DNA from: Chloroflexota bacterium
GTDB taxonomy: Bacteria > Chloroflexota > Dehalococcoidia > SM23-28-2 > RBG-16-64-32
Assembly: GCA_016190405.1 (NCBI GenBank)
Contig: JACPQO010000121.1
Coordinates: 1 to 13,762, forward strand
Length of the DNA stretch: 13,762 nt
Reading direction: 5' to 3'
Below, piece by piece: positions 7,300 through 13,762 of this stretch (position 1 is the stretch's first letter; each line of letters opens with the position of its first letter). The notes below the pieces were generated by a model. The model was given only the letters and a program-made list of their open reading frames with translations, had not been told where the DNA came from and made no database searches. The position numbers were made by a program, and so were the translations under genes.

Positions 7300-7767
7300 A
7301 TGACGCAAGAGGAAGAGATCGTCATCGTCCCCGGGCGGTGGGACCTGCCCTTCCGGCATACCGCCGGCCGGGTGGCCAGCCACTTCTTCCACGGTCTCAA
7401 GGATAAGCGCATCCTGGGCCTGCGCTGCCCACGCTGCCGCCGTGTGCTGATGCCGCCGCGCCCCTTCTGCGAGCGCTGCTTCGTGCCGATGGAGGATTGG
7501 GTGGAGGTAGGGCAGCAGGGCGTCCTGGAGGCGTTCACCACCTGCTACGCCCGCTTCACGGGCCTGCCGGACCCACCGTACTGCCTGATCCTGGTCAAGC
7601 TGGACGGCACGGACTCCGCCCTCCAGCACCTCCTGGGCGAGGTGGAGCTGGAGGACATCGACAAGATGAAGGAGGCGGTGCAGATCGGCATGCGGCTGGA
7701 GGCCGTCTGGCGGGAAGAGAGGGAGGGCGGTATTCAGGACATACGGTACTTCCGCCCGGCGGGCTGA
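7300..7767 (+). CDS. DUF35 zinc-ribbon/OB-fold protein, partner of thiolase-fold enzymes
   Basis: A 155-residue protein with the DUF35 layout: an N-terminal helix (about 20-40), a rubredoxin-like zinc ribbon with C43-x2-C46 and C57-x2-C60, then an OB-fold (V-L-E-A-F-T-T onward, about 75-150). Proteins of this family bind SCP-x/thiolase-fold enzymes and help hold or channel acyl-CoA. Known cases are the archaeal thiolase/HMG-CoA synthase complex, the BbsA-BbsB benzoylsuccinyl-CoA thiolase and the ChsH2-Ltp2 steroid aldolase. All four zinc ligands are present. Being directly downstream of two thiolase-fold genes strongly suggests a complex with one or both. It is not a catalytic subunit by itself. 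The next gene begins 8 bases after its stop. Confidence 0.88.
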   Translation: MTQEEEIVIVPGRWDLPFRHTAGRVASHFFHGLKDKRILGLRCPRCRRVLMPPRPFCERCFVPMEDWVEVGQQGVLEAFTTCYARFTGLPDPPYCLILVKLDGTDSALQHLLGEVELEDIDKMKEAVQIGMRLEAVWREEREGGIQDIRYFRPAG

Positions 7768-7775
7768 CGTTCGCG

Positions 7776-8540
7776 ATGGCGATCAACAAGGTCCTGGGCA
7801 GCTTCGATGAGGCGGTAGCCGATGTCTTCGACGGCGCCGTGCTGCTCATCGGCGGCTTCGGCGGCCCCGGCGAGTGCCCCAGCTACCTGGTCGCCGCCGT
7901 GGCCCGCAAAGGGGCCAAGGAGCTGACCATCGTCGGCAACTCCGGCGGCTGGGGCTCGGAGCTCATCTCGCAATTGCGCACCCGCATGGCCAGCGTGCTG
8001 CGCATCCCGCCCGACTGGTACGACCCCGGCCTCCTCGTCGAGCGGGGCCAGGTGAGGAAGGGCATCCTCTCCGTCCCGGCGGCTCCCGGCCACATCTACA
8101 CGCCTTTTGAGAAGGCGGTGATGGAAGGGACGGCGGAACTGGAGCTCATCGGGCAGGGCAGCCTGGCCGAGCGGATTCGCGCCGCCAAGGGCGGCATCGC
8201 CGCCTTCTACACGCCGGTCGGCGTCGGCACTGTCGTCGAGAAGGGCAAGGAGGTGCGGGAGTTTGACGGCCGGAAGCACCTGCTGGAATGGGCGCTGAAG
8301 GCCGACTTCTCCCTGGTCCGCGCCCACAAGGCCGACCGCTACGGCAACCTGGTGTACCGCGGCTCCTCCCGCACCATGAACGCGACGATGGCCGGCGCCT
8401 CCACCGTCACGATCGCCGAGGTGGATGAAGTGGTGGAACCCGGCGCCCTGGACCCCGAGTGCATCGTGACGCCGGGCGTCTACGTGCAGCGGATCGTGGT
8501 GCGGCCCCGTGAGCCGCGCGTGTGGGACGAGCCCGCATAG
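7776..8540 (+). CDS. 3-oxoacid CoA-transferase family, subunit alpha
   Basis: A 254-residue class I CoA-transferase alpha subunit (SCOT/AtoD-like). Family motifs are GGFGGPGECP (27-36, usually GGFG-x-x-G-x-P), GSLAERIRA (128-136), AAFYTPVGVGT (142-152), DRYGNLVYRGSSRTMN (187-202) and VTPGVYVQRIV (231-241). It would act with the beta subunit to move CoA between acyl donor and acceptor acids; which acids cannot be told. The segment between residues 60 and 110 (RIPPDWYDPG and around) differs from and seems longer than standard AtoD-type subunits, which may reflect a different acyl acceptor. No clear Shine-Dalgarno precedes ATG 7776; the 8-base gap to the DUF35 stop suggests translation by coupling. 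Confidence 0.88.
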   Translation: MAINKVLGSFDEAVADVFDGAVLLIGGFGGPGECPSYLVAAVARKGAKELTIVGNSGGWGSELISQLRTRMASVLRIPPDWYDPGLLVERGQVRKGILSVPAAPGHIYTPFEKAVMEGTAELELIGQGSLAERIRAAKGGIAAFYTPVGVGTVVEKGKEVREFDGRKHLLEWALKADFSLVRAHKADRYGNLVYRGSSRTMNATMAGASTVTIAEVDEVVEPGALDPECIVTPGVYVQRIVVRPREPRVWDEPA

Positions 8541-8554
8541 GAAGGAAACACCAA

Positions 8555-8685
8555 TGTAGCGGCGACCTTCAGGTCGCCACGGTGGGATGGAGGCCTGGAG
8601 GCTGCCCTGAGCCAAGCGAAGGGTCGCCAGGGGCGGTGGAGGCCTGAAGCCTGTCCTGAGCCTTGTCGAAGGGGCCTCCGCTACA
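8555..8685. repeat. MITE-like palindromic intergenic element
   Basis: The 170-base gap between the CoA-transferase subunit genes (8541-8710) holds a structured element. It is bounded by inverted repeats TGTAGCGG (8555-8562) and CCGCTACA (8678-8685). Inside are a hairpin GGCGACCT-TC-AGGTCGCC (8561-8578) and two imperfect direct copies 49 bases apart: TGGAGGCCTG at 8588 and 8637, CCTGAGCC at 8606 and 8655, and CGAAGGG at 8617 and 8667. The second copy also folds on itself by GGAGGCC/GGCCTCC (8638-8644 and 8673-8679). It has no coding capacity. This resembles the small palindromic repeats spread through intergenic spaces of some environmental bacteria, but only one copy is in the window, so mobility is inferred. 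Confidence 0.6.
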
Positions 8686-8695
8686 GCGGCTTCTC

Positions 8696-8703
8696 GAGGG
8701 AGG
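8696..8703 (+). promoter_or_regulatory. Ribosome binding site fixing the start of CoA-transferase subunit beta
   Basis: GAGGGAGG, 7 bases before ATG 8711. It decides against an upstream in-frame TTG at 8663, which lies inside the palindromic element and would add 16 residues foreign to the family. Confidence 0.75.
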
Positions 8704-8710
8704 TCTATCG

Positions 8711-9382
8711 ATGCCCGGTGAACGCCTCGACGAACAGACGATGGCTATCCGCGCCGCCAAAGAGTTCCAGGACGGCATGGTGGTGAACCTGGGCGTGGGC
8801 ATCCCCACCCTGTGCAGCAACTTCGTGCCGCCGGAGAAGGAGATCATCTTCCATTCGGAGAACGGGATCATCGGCTTCGGGCCCATCGTCACTGATCCGG
8901 ATGAGGCGGACGAGAACCTGATCAACGCCAGCGTGCAGCCGGTGCGTCCGCGGCCGGGCATGGCCATCGTCGATCACGCCGAGAGCTTCGTCATCATCCG
9001 CGGCGGGCACATCGACCTGACGGTGCTGGGGGCGTTGGAGGTCTCCGAGCGCGGCGATCTGGCCAACTACACGCTGCCCGGCAAGGAGGTGGGCAGCTTC
9101 GGCGGCGGCCAGGACCTGGCCTTCTGCGCCAGGGAGGTCATCGCCCTCATGACGCACACCACCCGCGAGGGCGGGCCGAAGGTGGTGAAGCAGCTGACCT
9201 CGCCGGTCACGGCGCCGGGCTGCGTCGACCTGATCATCACGGACATCGCCGTAATCGAGGTGACCGGGCAGGGACTGGTGCTGAAGGAGATCGCTCCCGG
9301 CTGGACGGCCGATGAGGTCCAGGCCCTGACGGAGCCGCGGCTGATCGTGAGCCCCGAGCTGAGGGAGATAGCGCTGCTGTAA
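8711..9382 (+). CDS. 3-oxoacid CoA-transferase family, subunit beta
   Basis: A 223-residue class I CoA-transferase beta subunit (SCOT/AtoA-like), of usual length. The catalytic Glu that forms the glutamyl-CoA thioester is E50 in S-E-N-G-I-I-G (49-55). Other family motifs are VNLGVGIPT (25-33), GGHIDLTVLGALEVSERGD (a long run starting near residue 98), the PGK loop, and FGGGQDLAF in place of the usual G-M-G-G-A-M-D-L. It completes the enzyme begun by the alpha subunit. These genes normally sit a few bases apart or overlap; here they are 170 bases apart because of the palindromic element. The last codons (E-L-R-E-I-A) form one arm of the 15-bp inverted repeat that spans the convergent junction. 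Confidence 0.92.
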   Translation: MPGERLDEQTMAIRAAKEFQDGMVVNLGVGIPTLCSNFVPPEKEIIFHSENGIIGFGPIVTDPDEADENLINASVQPVRPRPGMAIVDHAESFVIIRGGHIDLTVLGALEVSERGDLANYTLPGKEVGSFGGGQDLAFCAREVIALMTHTTREGGPKVVKQLTSPVTAPGCVDLIITDIAVIEVTGQGLVLKEIAPGWTADEVQALTEPRLIVSPELREIALL

Positions 9383-9441
9383 GGGCGGGCACTAGCGCAC
9401 TGTAATTGGCCGGCCTTTAACGGCTTGCGCTATCTCCCTCA
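9360..9441. repeat. 15-bp inverted repeat across the convergent gene junction
   Basis: The arm TGAGGGAGATAGCGC (9360-9374), inside the last codons of the CoA-transferase beta gene, is the exact reverse complement of GCGCTATCTCCCTCA (9427-9441), which ends right before the stop codon of the convergent surface-protein gene. The loop is 52 bases and includes the palindrome GGCCGGCC (9408-9415). A second, shorter pairing TAGCGCA (9393-9399) with TGCGCTA (9426-9432) competes for the same right arm. There is no T-run on either strand, so it is not a textbook terminator, although a bidirectional RNA 3'-end structure is the simplest role. Confidence 0.75.
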
Positions 9442-13761
<4,320 letters not shown>

Positions 13762-13762
13762 C

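Noticed and set aside
6483..7541. 352-codon open frame on the minus strand
   Set aside because: It is antisense to the second thiolase-fold gene and DUF35, and shows no recognisable motif.
8663..8665. Upstream TTG start for CoA-transferase beta
   Set aside because: It lies inside the palindromic element and would add residues foreign to the family. ATG 8711 has a strong ribosome site.

Overview
The window is high-GC bacterial DNA, about two thirds G+C in most stretches I counted. It is densely coded, uses many GTG and TTG starts, and looks like chromosome from an environmental bacterium. The gene content, the intergenic palindromic repeats and the large thrombospondin-type-3 surface protein would fit a Chloroflexota (Dehalococcoidia-like) lineage. 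That assignment is inference from general resemblance; there is no rRNA or marker gene here to fix it.

Region 1 (2-3633, + strand) is the end of a myo-inositol catabolic operon. It holds iolD (5' end outside the window), iolE overlapping it by four bases, and iolG 15 bases later. Together they give the first three steps: oxidation of inositol to 2-keto-myo-inositol (IolG), dehydration to the trione (IolE) and ring-opening hydrolysis (IolD). The kinase, isomerase, aldolase and transporter genes of the pathway are not in the window.

Region 2 (3775-9382, + strand) is a second operon for acyl-CoA metabolism. In order it holds an acyl-CoA dehydrogenase, two tandem SCP-x/thiolase-fold proteins, a DUF35 zinc-ribbon/OB-fold partner, and the alpha and beta subunits of a class I 3-oxoacid CoA-transferase. 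Both thiolase-fold proteins appear to lack the nucleophilic Cys and the GHP histidine of true thiolases, so their chemistry is open. This is the most likely place in the window for undescribed biochemistry. A 131-bp MITE-like palindromic element sits between the two CoA-transferase subunit genes.

Region 3 (9442-13761, - strand) is the 3' part of one very long convergent gene for a secreted or surface protein. It has two Ca-binding thrombospondin type 3 blocks, three repeated Ig-like modules with a shared H-N-N-G-P motif, an embedded extra domain and a distinct C-terminal domain. The DNA for the C-terminal domain drops to about 48-50% G+C. A perfect 15-bp inverted repeat spans the convergent junction with the CoA-transferase gene.

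No gene-free stretch exceeds 300 bases; the longest are 3634-3774 and 8541-8710, both described below. I saw no tRNA, rRNA, CRISPR array, transposase or integrase.
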